The position numbers were made by a program, and so were the translations under genes. From positions 372,001-436,000 of the forward strand of contig NZ_AHMO02000011.1 in assembly GCF_000243715.2 (NCBI RefSeq): DNA of 64,000 nt, in the 5' to 3' direction. The notes under the pieces were generated by a model, which was not told the origin of the DNA, did no database searches, and saw only the letters and a program-made list of their open reading frames with translations. The stretch's first letter is position 1; every line of letters begins with the position of its first letter. This stretch comes from Leptospira broomii serovar Hurstbridge str. 5399 (lineage in GTDB: Bacteria > Spirochaetota > Leptospiria > Leptospirales > Leptospiraceae). Below are positions 8,741 to 18,702 of the stretch, piece after piece.

Positions 8741-10234
8741 ATGAGTAAAAAAATCATAGTACTCTCACTCTTGGGCTTCCTGTTTGCCGATTGCAAATTG
8801 GATTCCGACGTACTCGCCTCTTTCAAAGGCGGAACCCTAACTAGAAAAGAATTAAGACTCCATTATTTTTATAGCTTAAAAGGCAGGAAGGTGGATGAAA
8901 CGACAGCTTCCGTCGAAAACCAAAATAAGGTTTTAGAAGAACTCAGTCTTTTGAAAATCGCGGAGCTATATAATAAAGATCATTCATTAGTCTCGGAAGG
9001 GGACATGGAAAGATTCCTTAAATATTCCGAACCCCAATTTGCATTTTCTCTCTATCGTAAGAAATTCGAGGATCAAATTACGAAAGAAGGTAAAGTAAGA
9101 ATGGCCTTCATTCGGGTTTTACTAGTGGCTGCTCCGGACCCGACCACGGGAAAGACCTTAAAGCAAAAAGCGGATGATTATCTTGAGCAACTGAAGAAAC
9201 TTTCATCCAAAAAAGAGATCGCTCAATTCGTATCGGAGCATACCGAAGAACCTCAAAGAAAGTCCGTAAGCGGAGTGTTAGAACCGGCCTGCTTGGATTG
9301 CGGTAACGACCCTCTCTCCGCAATCCTTTCTAAAGCCGCCGAAAATAAAGGGCAATGGATTTTAGAGGAAAGCGCAGGTAAAATTTACATCCTACGTTCC
9401 GAAAGACTTGAAAACATCTATTTAGCTAGACTAGAGAAACTTTTTAAAAATGAATTAGGTAAACAAAGGGACGCGGCTAAAGATTATCTGAAGAAAGATA
9501 ACTTAAGCGAAGACGATAAGAAAAATTCGAAATTCTATTCCGAATTGCGAGTGGAAGAAATCGCGGGACAATACGCGGATTACTATAAAAATAAATTTCT
9601 GGCCGAAGCTTGGAAGAAGAGCATCGACCAAGTTATGACCGAGTCCGGTTGGGAACCCGCGCAAATTTCCCAGGCGAATATCGGAGCGATCACTCCCGAA
9701 ACAGTTCTCTTAACGGATAAAAAAACCGGAGAAGTCGTTCGTTATAAGGAAGTATTGGAAAAATTCAAAGATTTCGCCGCGATTAGCGGTACGGATGCGA
9801 CCCCTGCGAAAGACGAAAAATCGATGGTGATTAATTTCTATTCTTCCCGATATCTACCGTTAAAAATCGGAGAACGCTCCGAGGCTATTAAGCGAATTCG
9901 GAACTCCGAGGAATATAGAGAGTTATTCCCGATTCAAAGGAGATTCTTAGTATTACCGCTTTTGATGAAGAAAGTGTTTCCGCCAAAGATAGACGTTACC
10001 GAAGCGGAAATTAGAACAACTTACGAAGCGGGGAAAATGTTCTCTTATTCAAAGCCGAATCCGACGAAGCAACAAGAACGCATACCGCTTCCTTTTGCGG
10101 ATGTAAGAGACAAGATTCGCCAAGAGCTATTGGATTCCAAAAAACAAAGCCTTGCTCAAGAGTTTATTGGTAAATTAAAATCCGAGTATCAGTTAACGGT
10201 TGCGACCGAACAGCTTAAGCCCGGAAAGATTTAA
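8741..10234 (+). CDS. SurA/PrsA-like peptidyl-prolyl isomerase lipoprotein
   Basis: 497 residues. The N-terminus MSKKIIVLSLLGFLFADC looks like a lipoprotein signal with Cys18; Asp at -1 is unusual, but Leptospira lipoboxes are loose. The mature part starts with a SurA_N-like segment (ASFKGGTLTRKELRLHYFY), then a parvulin-like stretch (AFIRVLLVAAPD to about residue 220, with AQFVSEHTEE and a DPLSAILSKAAENKGQW strand). A long helical half ends in the DKIRQELLDSKKQ helix typical of such chaperones. I infer a periplasm-facing outer-membrane-protein chaperone. Catalytic residues of parvulin are hard to place, so isomerase activity is uncertain. A strong terminator follows. Confidence 0.65.
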   Translation: MSKKIIVLSLLGFLFADCKLDSDVLASFKGGTLTRKELRLHYFYSLKGRKVDETTASVENQNKVLEELSLLKIAELYNKDHSLVSEGDMERFLKYSEPQFAFSLYRKKFEDQITKEGKVRMAFIRVLLVAAPDPTTGKTLKQKADDYLEQLKKLSSKKEIAQFVSEHTEEPQRKSVSGVLEPACLDCGNDPLSAILSKAAENKGQWILEESAGKIYILRSERLENIYLARLEKLFKNELGKQRDAAKDYLKKDNLSEDDKKNSKFYSELRVEEIAGQYADYYKNKFLAEAWKKSIDQVMTESGWEPAQISQANIGAITPETVLLTDKKTGEVVRYKEVLEKFKDFAAISGTDATPAKDEKSMVINFYSSRYLPLKIGERSEAIKRIRNSEEYRELFPIQRRFLVLPLLMKKVFPPKIDVTEAEIRTTYEAGKMFSYSKPNPTKQQERIPLPFADVRDKIRQELLDSKKQSLAQEFIGKLKSEYQLTVATEQLKPGKI

Positions 10235-10263
10235 ATACATCCTAAAAACTTTTGTAAGCTGCT

Positions 10264-10294
10264 AGCCTCGGTTATTTCAGACCGAGGCTTTTTT
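10264..10294 (+). terminator. Rho-independent terminator after the SurA-like lipoprotein
   Basis: AGCCTCGGT (10264-10272) pairs perfectly with ACCGAGGCT (10281-10289) around an 8-nt loop and is followed at once by T residues. It lies 30 nt after the stop codon at 10234. Confidence 0.9.
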
Positions 10295-10388
10295 ATTCCA
10301 TTTTAGGTTTTCGATTCTTTCCCTAGAACGGGTCATAGACTAAAGTCTGATTTAAGTTATCCCTTAGATATAACACTCTATTTTTGGA

Positions 10389-10403
10389 CTACGTTTAACG
10401 TAG
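10389..10403. promoter_or_regulatory. Short palindrome, candidate operator
   Basis: CTACGTT and AACGTAG form a perfect 7-bp dyad around one T. It sits about 207 nt before the tandem-XRE regulator gene. XRE repressors often bind such short dyads near their own promoter, but this link is only an inference. Confidence 0.3.
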
Positions 10404-10609
10404 CTTTCCCACTGAAATAAAATGAAACCTGTTTAAATGGCACAATTTTCCTTCAAAAGATCGACATTCATCTTAGTGTTACTTTTTTTATCGTGAATTC
10501 TATGAAATAGGAAAAAAATTGTAGCCCAACTAGTTAAACAGGAAGTAATGGAAATTTATTCTTGAGCCTATATGACGCATGAATAGAACGGTAAAAAAGA
10601 GGGGATAGA

Positions 10610-11035
10610 ATGAATAACCACATCTACATGCTCCGAAAAAAACGGGGTGTCAAACAATACGATATGGCAAGGGCTTTGGGTGTTTCCCCTAGCTACCTCT
10701 CCAAGATCGAAACAGGAAGCCAGGCTCCTACTGAGAAATTCAGACAAGCTTGTGCGAAATATTTGAAAACCACTCTTGATAAATTATTCAACGACCGTCC
10801 GGTCGAAGATGTTTATCCCGAATTCAGCCAAGGCCTCACCAACAAACTCTGGGCAAAACGTAGAGAGTTGGGAATTAAACAATATGACATGGCAAAGAAA
10901 TTGAAGGTTTCCACTCCATTTCTATCCAAAGTAGAATTGGGTCTCCTGGAACCGCCAGAAGAATTTAAGAATATGGCCTCTAAGGTCCTAAAAATGAAAA
11001 AAGAAGAATTGTTTTTACTGAAAGTAGAATTCTAA
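10610..11035 (+). CDS. Transcriptional regulator with two tandem XRE-type HTH domains
   Basis: 141 residues made almost wholly of two Cro/C1-type helix-turn-helix domains: residues about 3-60 and about 78-137. Both carry the same core (KQYDMA, then VSPSYLSKIETG in the first and VSTPFLSKVELG in the second, then P-x-E-x-F), so the protein arose by internal duplication. One chain could bind both halves of a dyad. It is a stand-alone gene with a strong ribosome site (GAGGGG), a long upstream region and its own terminator at 11111-11138. There is no partner toxin, so an antitoxin role is unlikely. Targets are unknown; autoregulation through the upstream dyads is possible. Confidence 0.85.
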   Translation: MNNHIYMLRKKRGVKQYDMARALGVSPSYLSKIETGSQAPTEKFRQACAKYLKTTLDKLFNDRPVEDVYPEFSQGLTNKLWAKRRELGIKQYDMAKKLKVSTPFLSKVELGLLEPPEEFKNMASKVLKMKKEELFLLKVEF

Positions 11036-11041
11036 TTTAAA

Positions 11042-11068
11042 AACGGGAGGCTAAAGTTGCCTCCCGTT
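11042..11068 (-). terminator. Terminator for clpB (minus strand)
   Basis: AACGGGAGGC (11042-11051) pairs with GCCTCCCGTT (11059-11068), a perfect 10-bp stem with a 7-nt loop. On the minus strand the stem is followed by a T run, so it fits as the end of the clpB transcript. The plus-strand side lacks an immediate T run. Confidence 0.8.
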
Positions 11069-11110
11069 CATTCTAACCTTTTTCTCCCTCGGATATTTGT
11101 GTCCCCAATG

Positions 11111-11138
11111 AACCCCGGCTCTTAAGACCGGGGTTTTT
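11111..11138 (+). terminator. Terminator for the XRE regulator gene
   Basis: AACCCCGG (11111-11118) pairs with CCGGGGTT (11128-11135), then T residues follow on the plus strand. It lies beyond the clpB terminator, so the two convergent transcripts overlap between the two hairpins. Confidence 0.85.
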
Positions 11139-11169
11139 ATTTGAAGAGCGTAAAGTCTTAGGAATCGAG

Positions 11170-13749
11170 TCAGCCTTTTTTAATTTCTACCCGGCCGCCC
11201 TGATAGTCTACGTTCACTTTCTGCCCTTGCTGAAACTCCCCTTTTAATATATAGGAGCTGAGTGCATTCCCGACTTCTCTTTGGATTAACCGCTTGAGAG
11301 GCCTTGCTCCATATTCCGGATCGAAACCCGCTTTGGTGACGTATTGCTTCAGAGCAGGACTGAAGCTGACATCCAAACCGTTCTCCTTGGCTTTCTTTGA
11401 CATGATCTGCAATTGCAGTTCGGAGATTTTGGAAAGCATCGCTTCATCCACGGACTTAAACAATATCACTTCGTCCAAACGATTTAGGAATTCGGGTTTG
11501 AACTGTTTCTTAAGTCGTTGTTCGACCAACCTTTCCTTTTCTTCCGCGCTGTATTCGAGTGAACCTAATATATCGGATCCTATATTCGAAGTAAGAATAA
11601 TCACCGTATTCTTGAAATCCACGCTCCTCCCTTTACTATCCGTCAATCTACCTTCGTCCAGAATCTGCAGGAAGACATTGAAGACTTCAGGATGAGCTTT
11701 TTCCACTTCATCAAATAGTATGACCGAATAAGGTCTTCTTCTTACGGCTTCGGTGAGTTGCCCGCCTTCGTCGTGTCCTATATAACCGGGAGGAGCACCT
11801 ATCAATCGCGATACGGAATGCGCTTCCATATATTCGCTCATATCGATCCGGAGCATCGCATTCGGATCGTTAAAGAGGAATTCCGAAAGAGCCTTTGCCG
11901 TTTCCGTTTTACCCACACCGGTCGGACCGAGAAAAAGAAATGTGCCGATCGGTCTATGCGGATCCGCCATCCCCGCCCTTGATCTTCGAATCGCTTCGGA
12001 TAATAAAGACAAGGCATGATCTTGGCCGATAACTTTTGCCTTTAGAGATTCCTCCATATCTAGAAGCTTCGCCTTTTCACCTTGAAGCATCTTGGAAACC
12101 GGAATGCCCGTCCAGCGAGAGACTATATTCGCGATATCCTCCTCGTCCACTTCCTCTTTCAAGAGACGGCTAGCCCCTGCGATCTTTTTAAGCTCCTCGT
12201 TGGCCTTTTCCATTTGTTTGTCGAGCTCGACTAATTTACCGTAACGAATCTCGGCTACACGGTTGATTTCTCCGCGTCGTTCGGCTTCCGCTTCCAAGAC
12301 CTTAAATCGATCGATCTGTTCCTTAATTTCCTTAATTTTTGCTATCTTGGATTTTTCCAAATCCCATCTTGCCTTTAGAGTCCTGAAGGTTTCCTCTTGC
12401 TCAGCCAATTCCTTTACCAATATTTCGGTGCGTTGCTTGGAAGCAGGATCCGTTTCCCTTTTTAGCGCTTCTCTTTCGATTTTAAAGGACTGGATCTTTT
12501 TACTGAGACGGTCCAATTCCTCCGGCATAGAATCCATTTCGATCCGCATTTTAGAACTAGCCTCGTCTATCAAATCGACGGCTTTATCCGGTAAGAAGCG
12601 ATCGGCGATATAGCGATTGGAAAGAGTCGCGGCGGCAACAAGCGCGGAATCCAAAATCTTAATTCCGTGATGCAACTCGTATCGGTCCTTTAATCCCCTC
12701 AGAATCGTTACCGTTTCCTCTACGCTCGGTTCTTTAACGAGAACCGGTTGGAATCTTCTCTCTAATGCGGCATCCTTCTCGATGTATTTCTGATACTCCT
12801 TGAGTGTCGTCGCGCCGATACAGCGTAGTTCTCCTCGAGCCAACATAGGCTTTAGCATATTCGAAGCGTCCATCGCTCCCTCGGTAGCCCCGGCTCCGAC
12901 GAGAGTATGAATCTCGTCTATGAAGAGAATGATATTTCCTTCGCTCTGCTTGACTTCATCCAACGTAGCCTTGAGTCTTTCTTCGAATTCTCCCCTATAT
13001 TTCGCACCGGCGATCATAGCCCCCAAATCCAGAGCATAGATAATCTTATTCTTGATTCCTTCCGGAACTTCTCCCTGAATGATTTTGTTCGCCAACCCTT
13101 CTACGATTGCAGTCTTACCCACGCCTGGCTCACCGATAAGAACAGGGTTGTTTTTGGTTCTTCTTGTCAAAACTTGGATTGTACGACGAATTTCCTCGTC
13201 TCTTCCGATAACCGGATCTAATTTTCCTTTCTTTGCGAGCTCATTCAAATTTTTCGCGTATTTTTTAAGAGCATCTACCTTGTTTTCCGGTGAATCGTCC
13301 ATAATAGGTTGTCCTTTTCTTACGTCTAAAACGACTTTCAATAATTTTGCATAGTCCAATCCGAGTTTTTGAAATTCCTCTCGTAGCGGGGAAATTCCCG
13401 ATCGAACAAATCCTAGAAGCACATGATCCGTGCTAAGATAATCATCCTTTAGCTCTTTTCGCAAAGCTTCGGAATTTTGAAGGAGGGATACGGCCTCTCT
13501 TGAAAAACCCCTTTCTGTGTCACCTTCCACTTTGGGAAGTTTTTGAAGTGCGGACTCGGTTCTGCGACGAAATTCATCCAGAGGCAAACTTAATCTAGCG
13601 AATATCGGCGGCGCAAATCCGTCTCCCTGAGATAGAATTTGAGCTACGATATGTTCTTCCCTAATTTCAGGATGTCTTAAATTTGCAGCCGTCGTCTGCG
13701 CTTCCGATAAAGCTTCATTTAGCTTTACGGTAATCTTATCCAATTTCAT
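11170..13749 (-). CDS. clpB: ATP-dependent chaperone ClpB (disaggregase)
   Basis: Hexameric Hsp100 that pulls proteins out of aggregates together with DnaK. The 859 residues are full length. In order: the Clp_N double repeat (about 1-145), AAA-1 with Walker [16 protein letters not shown] and Walker [17 protein letters not shown], the long coiled-coil M domain (about 405-530) with [15 protein letters not shown] and the many K/E heptads that separate ClpB from ClpA and ClpC, then AAA-2 with [16 protein letters not shown], and the C-terminal [15 protein letters not shown] segment. There is no IGF-type ClpP docking loop that I can see. No CIRCE element is visible upstream. It is a single-gene unit. 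Leptospiral ClpB is reported to matter for stress survival and virulence (family knowledge). Confidence 0.97.
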   Translation of the reverse strand: MKLDKITVKLNEALSEAQTTAANLRHPEIREEHIVAQILSQGDGFAPPIFARLSLPLDEFRRRTESALQKLPKVEGDTERGFSREAVSLLQNSEALRKELKDDYLSTDHVLLGFVRSGISPLREEFQKLGLDYAKLLKVVLDVRKGQPIMDDSPENKVDALKKYAKNLNELAKKGKLDPVIGRDEEIRRTIQVLTRRTKNNPVLIGEPGVGKTAIVEGLANKIIQGEVPEGIKNKIIYALDLGAMIAGAKYRGEFEERLKATLDEVKQSEGNIILFIDEIHTLVGAGATEGAMDASNMLKPMLARGELRCIGATTLKEYQKYIEKDAALERRFQPVLVKEPSVEETVTILRGLKDRYELHHGIKILDSALVAAATLSNRYIADRFLPDKAVDLIDEASSKMRIEMDSMPEELDRLSKKIQSFKIEREALKRETDPASKQRTEILVKELAEQEETFRTLKARWDLEKSKIAKIKEIKEQIDRFKVLEAEAERRGEINRVAEIRYGKLVELDKQMEKANEELKKIAGASRLLKEEVDEEDIANIVSRWTGIPVSKMLQGEKAKLLDMEESLKAKVIGQDHALSLLSEAIRRSRAGMADPHRPIGTFLFLGPTGVGKTETAKALSEFLFNDPNAMLRIDMSEYMEAHSVSRLIGAPPGYIGHDEGGQLTEAVRRRPYSVILFDEVEKAHPEVFNVFLQILDEGRLTDSKGRSVDFKNTVIILTSNIGSDILGSLEYSAEEKERLVEQRLKKQFKPEFLNRLDEVILFKSVDEAMLSKISELQLQIMSKKAKENGLDVSFSPALKQYVTKAGFDPEYGARPLKRLIQREVGNALSSYILKGEFQQGQKVNVDYQGGRVEIKKG

Positions 13750-13992
13750 TTTCTATTGCCTCAGGCCAGGGTTGTATCTTTCTTCCCCAGTTGTAAATTT
13801 AGACTTCAAAGTTTGCAAAATGGCCATGTTTTCTGCCACATAGTCAGAGACTTTTTCCTTCCATTTATGTCCCGTTTTTTTCCTTTCCGCGAATGGAAAT
13901 CCTTTTGACAAACCAAGTTCTTCTCGTGCGATTATGATTCAACTTCCCTTTCGAGCTAAAAATAGCACGGAAATCCCCAAACGGAAAACGCA

Positions 13993-15810
13993 ATGCCGAA
14001 TCAACCTGTTAAGGAACGCTGGAAATCCCGCACTGGACTCATTTTAACCGTGGCTTCGGGAGCAATCGGTCTCGGTAATTTTTTACGATTTCCCGGACAA
14101 GCCGTTCAGAATGGTGGCGGGGCCTTTTTACTTCCATATATCGTAAGTTTCATCTTAGTCGGAATTCCCGTCTGTATCACTGAATGGGTCATGGGACGAC
14201 TCGGCGGAGAACAGGGTCATAGCGCGCCTAATTTATTCCGCTCCTACCTATCGGGAGTTCCCCTTCGACTAGTTGGGGCTATCGGGATTACTATTCCTCT
14301 TCTTATTTACGTATATTATGTTTTTGTTGAAGCCTGGTGTCTCGCTTACGCTTTCGATTTTGCCACCGGTCAAATCGATCTCACTACGAACGGGAATAAT
14401 CGGAGTGCCGTCATCGCTACAGCAACGGACTACTTTCAAACATTAGTCGGTGCGAAAGAGAACGGTTCCGCTATCGCCGGAAAGATTTTCTATGCGACCC
14501 TCGCCTGTTTTCTCATGAATTTTATTTTGGTCTATCGGGGAATTGCGAAGGGAATCGAAATTTTTGCCAAGATCGCAGTTCCGTTAATGTTGATCTGTTC
14601 AGTGATCGTCTTAGTTCGAGTTTTGACTCTGGATGGTATCGAAATCGGTCTGGGGAAAATGTGGAACCCCGATTGGAATTCTCTCGGGCAGGCGAAGGTT
14701 TGGATTTCGGCGGCCGGGCAGATTTTCTTTACGCTATCCGCAGGTTTCGGGATCGCGCTGGTATTTTCCAGTTATTTAAAACGGGAAAACGATGTCGTCT
14801 TATCTTCCTTATCCGCGGCGTCATTAAACGAATTCGTGGAAGTCGCATTCGGTGGAATGATCACTATACCTGTGGCCTTTTTATTCCTAGGTCTGACGGT
14901 GACCTCATTCGGAACTTTCGGGATGGGATTCATTGCACTCCCCTCCGTTTTCGCGTTGATGCCCGGAGGTCAGTTTTTCGGGACGATTTGGTTCTTCGTT
15001 TTATTTTTGGCTGCACTCACATCCTCGGTGACGATGCTTCAGCCCTGGACCGTCTTTCTGGAGGAATCCTTTCATGTAAGCCGAAGAACTTCCAGTTTCC
15101 TTTTATTTCTACTTACATTCTCTCTCTCCTTTCCTATCTTATATTTTAATAAGAATTTTAACGCTCTCGATCAGGCAGATTTCTGGATCGGAACCGTGCT
15201 AATCTATATTCTTGCAACCATACAAATCTTGATTTTCGGTTGGGTGATCGGAGCAAAAAAAGGGTTGGAAGAAGGATATCGCGGTTCGCACATCAAGCTT
15301 CCGAATTTTTTTTGGTGGATCATCAAGTACGTGACTCCCGCATTTCTGCTAGTTATCTTCGGAATGTTCTTATACCAAAATGTGGAATCCTATATCAATA
15401 AAATGAGCGTCGACTGGATGGTTGCCAATGCCGGTCCTGGTACGAGTCCCGAAGAGGCTACGGTTCAGGCCTTAGTTTCCCGTTACGTATTTTTAAGCAT
15501 CGTAGCGGTATTCGCTTTCTTCTATTTTCTGGTTCACCTAAGTTTGAGAGGAAAAGAAGAGGCGGTAACCGAAAAGGATTTACGGAAAAAATATATATTG
15601 CCTGCCGTTCTGGGCGGATTCGGATTTATCTTAGTAATCGCGTACAATTTCTTTCCGTATAAAAACGGTTCGATTTCTTCTGCGTTCGCTTCCCTGCCGG
15701 TCACTGAATTGAGCATTGAAGGAGCTTTGACAATGGGATTTTCCTTGGGTCTTGTTTCGTTACTTTCTCTTTATTGCATCATAAAACTCTTCCAGACAAG
15801 GAACGATTGA
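13993..15810 (+). CDS. Sodium-dependent SNF-family (NSS/SLC6) transporter
   Basis: 605 residues with about twelve hydrophobic helices of the LeuT fold. The TM1 signature [28 protein letters not shown] is split by the unwound substrate and sodium site, as in LeuT; TM6 is [17 protein letters not shown] and carries the second unwound region. Members move amino acids or similar amines inward with sodium; the substrate cannot be read from the sequence. The ATG at 13993 starts 243 nt from the divergent clpB, and the helicase gene follows 7 nt after the stop, so they are probably cotranscribed although unrelated in function. Confidence 0.9.
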   Translation: MPNQPVKERWKSRTGLILTVASGAIGLGNFLRFPGQAVQNGGGAFLLPYIVSFILVGIPVCITEWVMGRLGGEQGHSAPNLFRSYLSGVPLRLVGAIGITIPLLIYVYYVFVEAWCLAYAFDFATGQIDLTTNGNNRSAVIATATDYFQTLVGAKENGSAIAGKIFYATLACFLMNFILVYRGIAKGIEIFAKIAVPLMLICSVIVLVRVLTLDGIEIGLGKMWNPDWNSLGQAKVWISAAGQIFFTLSAGFGIALVFSSYLKRENDVVLSSLSAASLNEFVEVAFGGMITIPVAFLFLGLTVTSFGTFGMGFIALPSVFALMPGGQFFGTIWFFVLFLAALTSSVTMLQPWTVFLEESFHVSRRTSSFLLFLLTFSLSFPILYFNKNFNALDQADFWIGTVLIYILATIQILIFGWVIGAKKGLEEGYRGSHIKLPNFFWWIIKYVTPAFLLVIFGMFLYQNVESYINKMSVDWMVANAGPGTSPEEATVQALVSRYVFLSIVAVFAFFYFLVHLSLRGKEEAVTEKDLRKKYILPAVLGGFGFILVIAYNFFPYKNGSISSAFASLPVTELSIEGALTMGFSLGLVSLLSLYCIIKLFQTRND

Positions 15811-15817
15811 GGGATTC

Positions 15818-17815
15818 TTGGGTAAAACAGCAGATCAATTTTCTAAACTTTCAACTCTATGGCCTGAATTCGAGTCCAGACCTGGCCAGATTCAAATGGC
15901 AAACGGAGTCGAAGAAGCTTTCCAGGAGGCTAAGCATTTAATTGTAGAAGCGGGAACGGGGGTCGGTAAATCACTAGCATATCTCATTCCGGCAGCATTA
16001 TCAGCATTGGAGAACGAGCAAACCGTAGTAATTTCAACAGAAACGAAAGCGCTCCAGGACCAGTTAATCAAAAAGGATATCCCTCTCGTATCGGAAATTT
16101 TAGGCGAAGAGATCCGTGCCGAGGTGGCGATGGGCGCCTCCAATTACGTATGCAAGAGAAAACTAGGAAACGTTCTCTCTCAAGGAACCTTCGGTCCAGA
16201 AATGATGGATCATTTGGAATCCTTTAAGAACTGGGTCTCGGTCAGCCAAAGCGGACGTCGTCAAGAATACGACGGTTATGCATCATTCGACTTTTGGAAT
16301 AAGGTTACGCGAGAAGCGGATTCCTGCCTCGGCAGAAATTGTCCGAACTTTTCGCATTCTTTCTATTTTTTAGAGCGAGCCAAATGGCAAAAGGCGCATA
16401 TACTGATCGTCAACCACCATTTACTCGCTGCCCATATCGCGTCGGACTTCAATATTCTTCCCGAATTTAAAAAACTCGTAATTGATGAAGCGCATAATTT
16501 TCCCGAAACCTTAGGCTCCGCATTTCGAATCGAATTGTCTTCCGGAGAAATCCAAAAACTTCTGCAACAAGTTTGGAACTCTCAGAAAAAAACGGGTCTC
16601 GCGGTTAAACTGAATTCGCCAAAGATTAACGATTTAGCGACCCAGGCCGGCGAAAGACTTTTTTCTTGCTTTAACGCGATCGCCGGAGAACTCCCTTTGA
16701 ATTTTTACGGTTCACAAAGAATTCGTAAAGTTCTGAAAATGGACGGGGGGATGTTCGAATCCAATTTGGATGCATTGGAACAAACTCTTCTATTGGAATT
16801 AAAAAAATACAGTAAAGAAAGCGAGGAAGTGAGCGAAAAGGAAATCGCGCTGGAAATAGAAATGCTCGCCAATCGAATCGGCAGTATCGCCGAAGGTCTG
16901 CATCTCTTCCGAACGATGGATGGCGATGAACGCGTCTATTGGGCCGATCCTCCCAGTCAAAAAACCAAGGAACTATATCCGAAACTTCTCACTCAACCTT
17001 TGGAATCCGAATCCATCCTGAAGGAAATTTTAGAACCACGTATGGAAAGTATCATATTCACTTCCGCGACTCTCGCAACGGATAAAGGAAATCTAAAGTA
17101 TTTTAGCGAGAGAATCGGAAAACTTCCGTCCAAATCAAAGATCGTTCCGTCCCCCTTTCCCTATGAAAAGAATTCCATTTTATTTCTCCCAAAAGATGTG
17201 AGGGACGCCTCCGAAAACGCCGAAGGAAATTCCGCCGATTTGTCCCGCTATATCGTAAAACTGATCGAACTAACCCAAGGAGGAACGTTCGTGCTTTTCA
17301 CTTCGAATCGTTCCTTAAATGAAATACTAGAAATAGTCCGTCCCGTTACGAAATTTCCTATCTTTTCCCAAATTGAGATGGGTCCGGAACCTGCGAAGAA
17401 CGCTTTCTTATCGGAGGAAAATGCGGTACTGTTCGGGGTATCCACATTTTGGCAGGGGGTTGATATTCGAGGCGATAAACTTCGCTCGGTAATTCTCACT
17501 AAGCTACCTTTCCAACCGCCGAATGATCCTGTATTGGAAGCAAGGAGCGAAAAGTTGAAGGAGAGAGGAGGAAACCCATTTCGAGATCTTCAACTTCCTT
17601 ATGCAACTACGATTTTAAAACAAGGATTCGGGAGATTGATTCGGTCCGAAAAGGATACAGGAATCGTCAGTCTTCTGGATTCTAGAGTCTGGACCAAGTC
17701 ATACGGAAAAGATTTAATCACCGCTCTTCCTCCGGCCAAGAGGATCTCAAATTGGGACGAATTGAAAATAGAATATTCAAAATTGCCGAAGTATGTCTCG
17801 GGAGCGCTCCGATGA
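15818..17815 (+). CDS. DinG/YoaA-type superfamily 2 DNA helicase
   Basis: 665 residues. Walker A EAGTGVGKSLAYLIP is at about 43-57, motif Ia VISTETKALQDQL follows, the DEAH box is in VIDEAHNFPE (221-230), and late motifs are SATLATDKGN, GVSTFWQGVDIRG and the arginine-finger region QGFGRLIRSEKDTG. This is the XPD/DinG branch, helicases that clear R-loops and damaged DNA 5'-3'. Between motifs I and II sit Cys112, Cys170 and Cys175, the first three ligands of the usual 4Fe-4S cluster; the fourth position is Ser181 (HSFYF). The start is TTG at 15818 with GAGGG just upstream. It overlaps the next gene by 4 nt (ATGA). Confidence 0.9.
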   Translation: MGKTADQFSKLSTLWPEFESRPGQIQMANGVEEAFQEAKHLIVEAGTGVGKSLAYLIPAALSALENEQTVVISTETKALQDQLIKKDIPLVSEILGEEIRAEVAMGASNYVCKRKLGNVLSQGTFGPEMMDHLESFKNWVSVSQSGRRQEYDGYASFDFWNKVTREADSCLGRNCPNFSHSFYFLERAKWQKAHILIVNHHLLAAHIASDFNILPEFKKLVIDEAHNFPETLGSAFRIELSSGEIQKLLQQVWNSQKKTGLAVKLNSPKINDLATQAGERLFSCFNAIAGELPLNFYGSQRIRKVLKMDGGMFESNLDALEQTLLLELKKYSKESEEVSEKEIALEIEMLANRIGSIAEGLHLFRTMDGDERVYWADPPSQKTKELYPKLLTQPLESESILKEILEPRMESIIFTSATLATDKGNLKYFSERIGKLPSKSKIVPSPFPYEKNSILFLPKDVRDASENAEGNSADLSRYIVKLIELTQGGTFVLFTSNRSLNEILEIVRPVTKFPIFSQIEMGPEPAKNAFLSEENAVLFGVSTFWQGVDIRGDKLRSVILTKLPFQPPNDPVLEARSEKLKERGGNPFRDLQLPYATTILKQGFGRLIRSEKDTGIVSLLDSRVWTKSYGKDLITALPPAKRISNWDELKIEYSKLPKYVSGALR

Positions 17816-18702
17816 AGGAATTAATTTTTTTCAGATACCCGATAGTTTCCCTAACCTGCATCTTTTTGACTTTGATCCTTCCTGTTTTAGCATGGGAATC
17901 CAGAGATAAAACGGATACGATCGTGGATTGGAAATCCGGCGAAATTCGCAAAACCCTAGAACTGAAGTTACCGAAGATCGTTTTTCATCCTGACGATCCG
18001 GATTATAATCGGGAAGGGACCGCGAAGAATTTAACCGAAGCTAGGAGCATCGCCAAAGAAAAACTTCGGGAAGATCTGAAGAAGTATTTATTTCGCGGTA
18101 TGGAAAACCTTAGATTAGATTCCAGTCGTTTGTTGAGAGAGAAGATAGCGGAAGACGAATCGTTTCGAGAAGTCTTTCAGGAATTTTACGGAAAAGATCC
18201 CATAGAAATTGAAAATCGTTTTAAAGAAAACCGATTGAATGCGACCGGAACTCTTCCATTAAAAGGCAATAAAGGAGTCTTTGCCCATATCCTACTTCCT
18301 TACGGGTCCGAGAATTTTCCGGAATTCACTTCTTCCGATCTCCCTGCGGATCCGTATACGGGCCTAATCGTTGACGCAAGACATTTGAAAGCGGAGCCGG
18401 CACTCTTTCCGGAAATTAGAAACGAAGACGGGATAAGCCTTTATTCCCCTTTATTCCTGAAAAAGGGAGCTATCGTAAATAACGGTTTCGTAATGTATCT
18501 TTCCGATCCCAAAGAGGCGATGAAGAGGGAATTTACGGGGGATAAACCCTATATTGCGATGGCTTTATCCACCTCTGGAAAATATCCGGTCGATTTAGTG
18601 GTTTCGATCGAAGACGGAGAAAAAATGCTAGCCTCTCCTAAGACGAAAGAGGCTCTTCGAAAAGGGAAAGTGATTATTTTGCTTGGGAAACCAGAAAAGT
18701 GA
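17812..18702 (+). CDS. Exported protein of the LPP20/FlgT-like type
   Basis: 296 residues from the ATG at 17812, which overlaps the helicase stop. A hydrophobic signal (about 10-27, VSLTCIFLTLILPVLA) ends at an AWES cleavage-like site, so it is probably periplasmic. The middle (NLTEARSIAKEKLREDLKKYL) and the later block DPYTGLIVDARHLKAEPALF are the hallmark of a family often annotated as LPP20 or FlgT/TolB-like, in which a residue run T-G-L-I-V-D-A-R leads the last domain. Function in this family is unclear; some relatives act at the flagellar base. It converges with, and overlaps by 29 nt, the TPR gene on the other strand. Confidence 0.6.
   Translation: MKELIFFRYPIVSLTCIFLTLILPVLAWESRDKTDTIVDWKSGEIRKTLELKLPKIVFHPDDPDYNREGTAKNLTEARSIAKEKLREDLKKYLFRGMENLRLDSSRLLREKIAEDESFREVFQEFYGKDPIEIENRFKENRLNATGTLPLKGNKGVFAHILLPYGSENFPEFTSSDLPADPYTGLIVDARHLKAEPALFPEIRNEDGISLYSPLFLKKGAIVNNGFVMYLSDPKEAMKREFTGDKPYIAMALSTSGKYPVDLVVSIEDGEKMLASPKTKEALRKGKVIILLGKPEK

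Larger units (their letters stand above)
10235..10609. other. Intergenic region upstream of the XRE regulator
   Basis: 375 nt without a credible gene. It holds a strong terminator for the preceding lipoprotein gene (10264-10294) and an AT-rich stretch with several short dyads (AGACT-AA-AGTCT near 10338, GTTAT...ATAAC near 10358, and CTACGTT-T-AACGTAG at 10389-10403). The ribosome site GAGGGG precedes the regulator's ATG. The length and dyads suggest a regulated promoter, but no clear -35/-10 pair stands out. Confidence 0.5.

Noticed and set aside
13905..13938. Promoter before the SNF symporter: TTGACA and TATGAT
   Set aside because: The boxes are near consensus but 22 nt apart, too far for a normal sigma-70 promoter; kept only as a note.
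13750..13992. CIRCE or heat-shock operator upstream of clpB
   Set aside because: I looked for TTAGCACTC-N9-GAGTGCTAA and saw no match.
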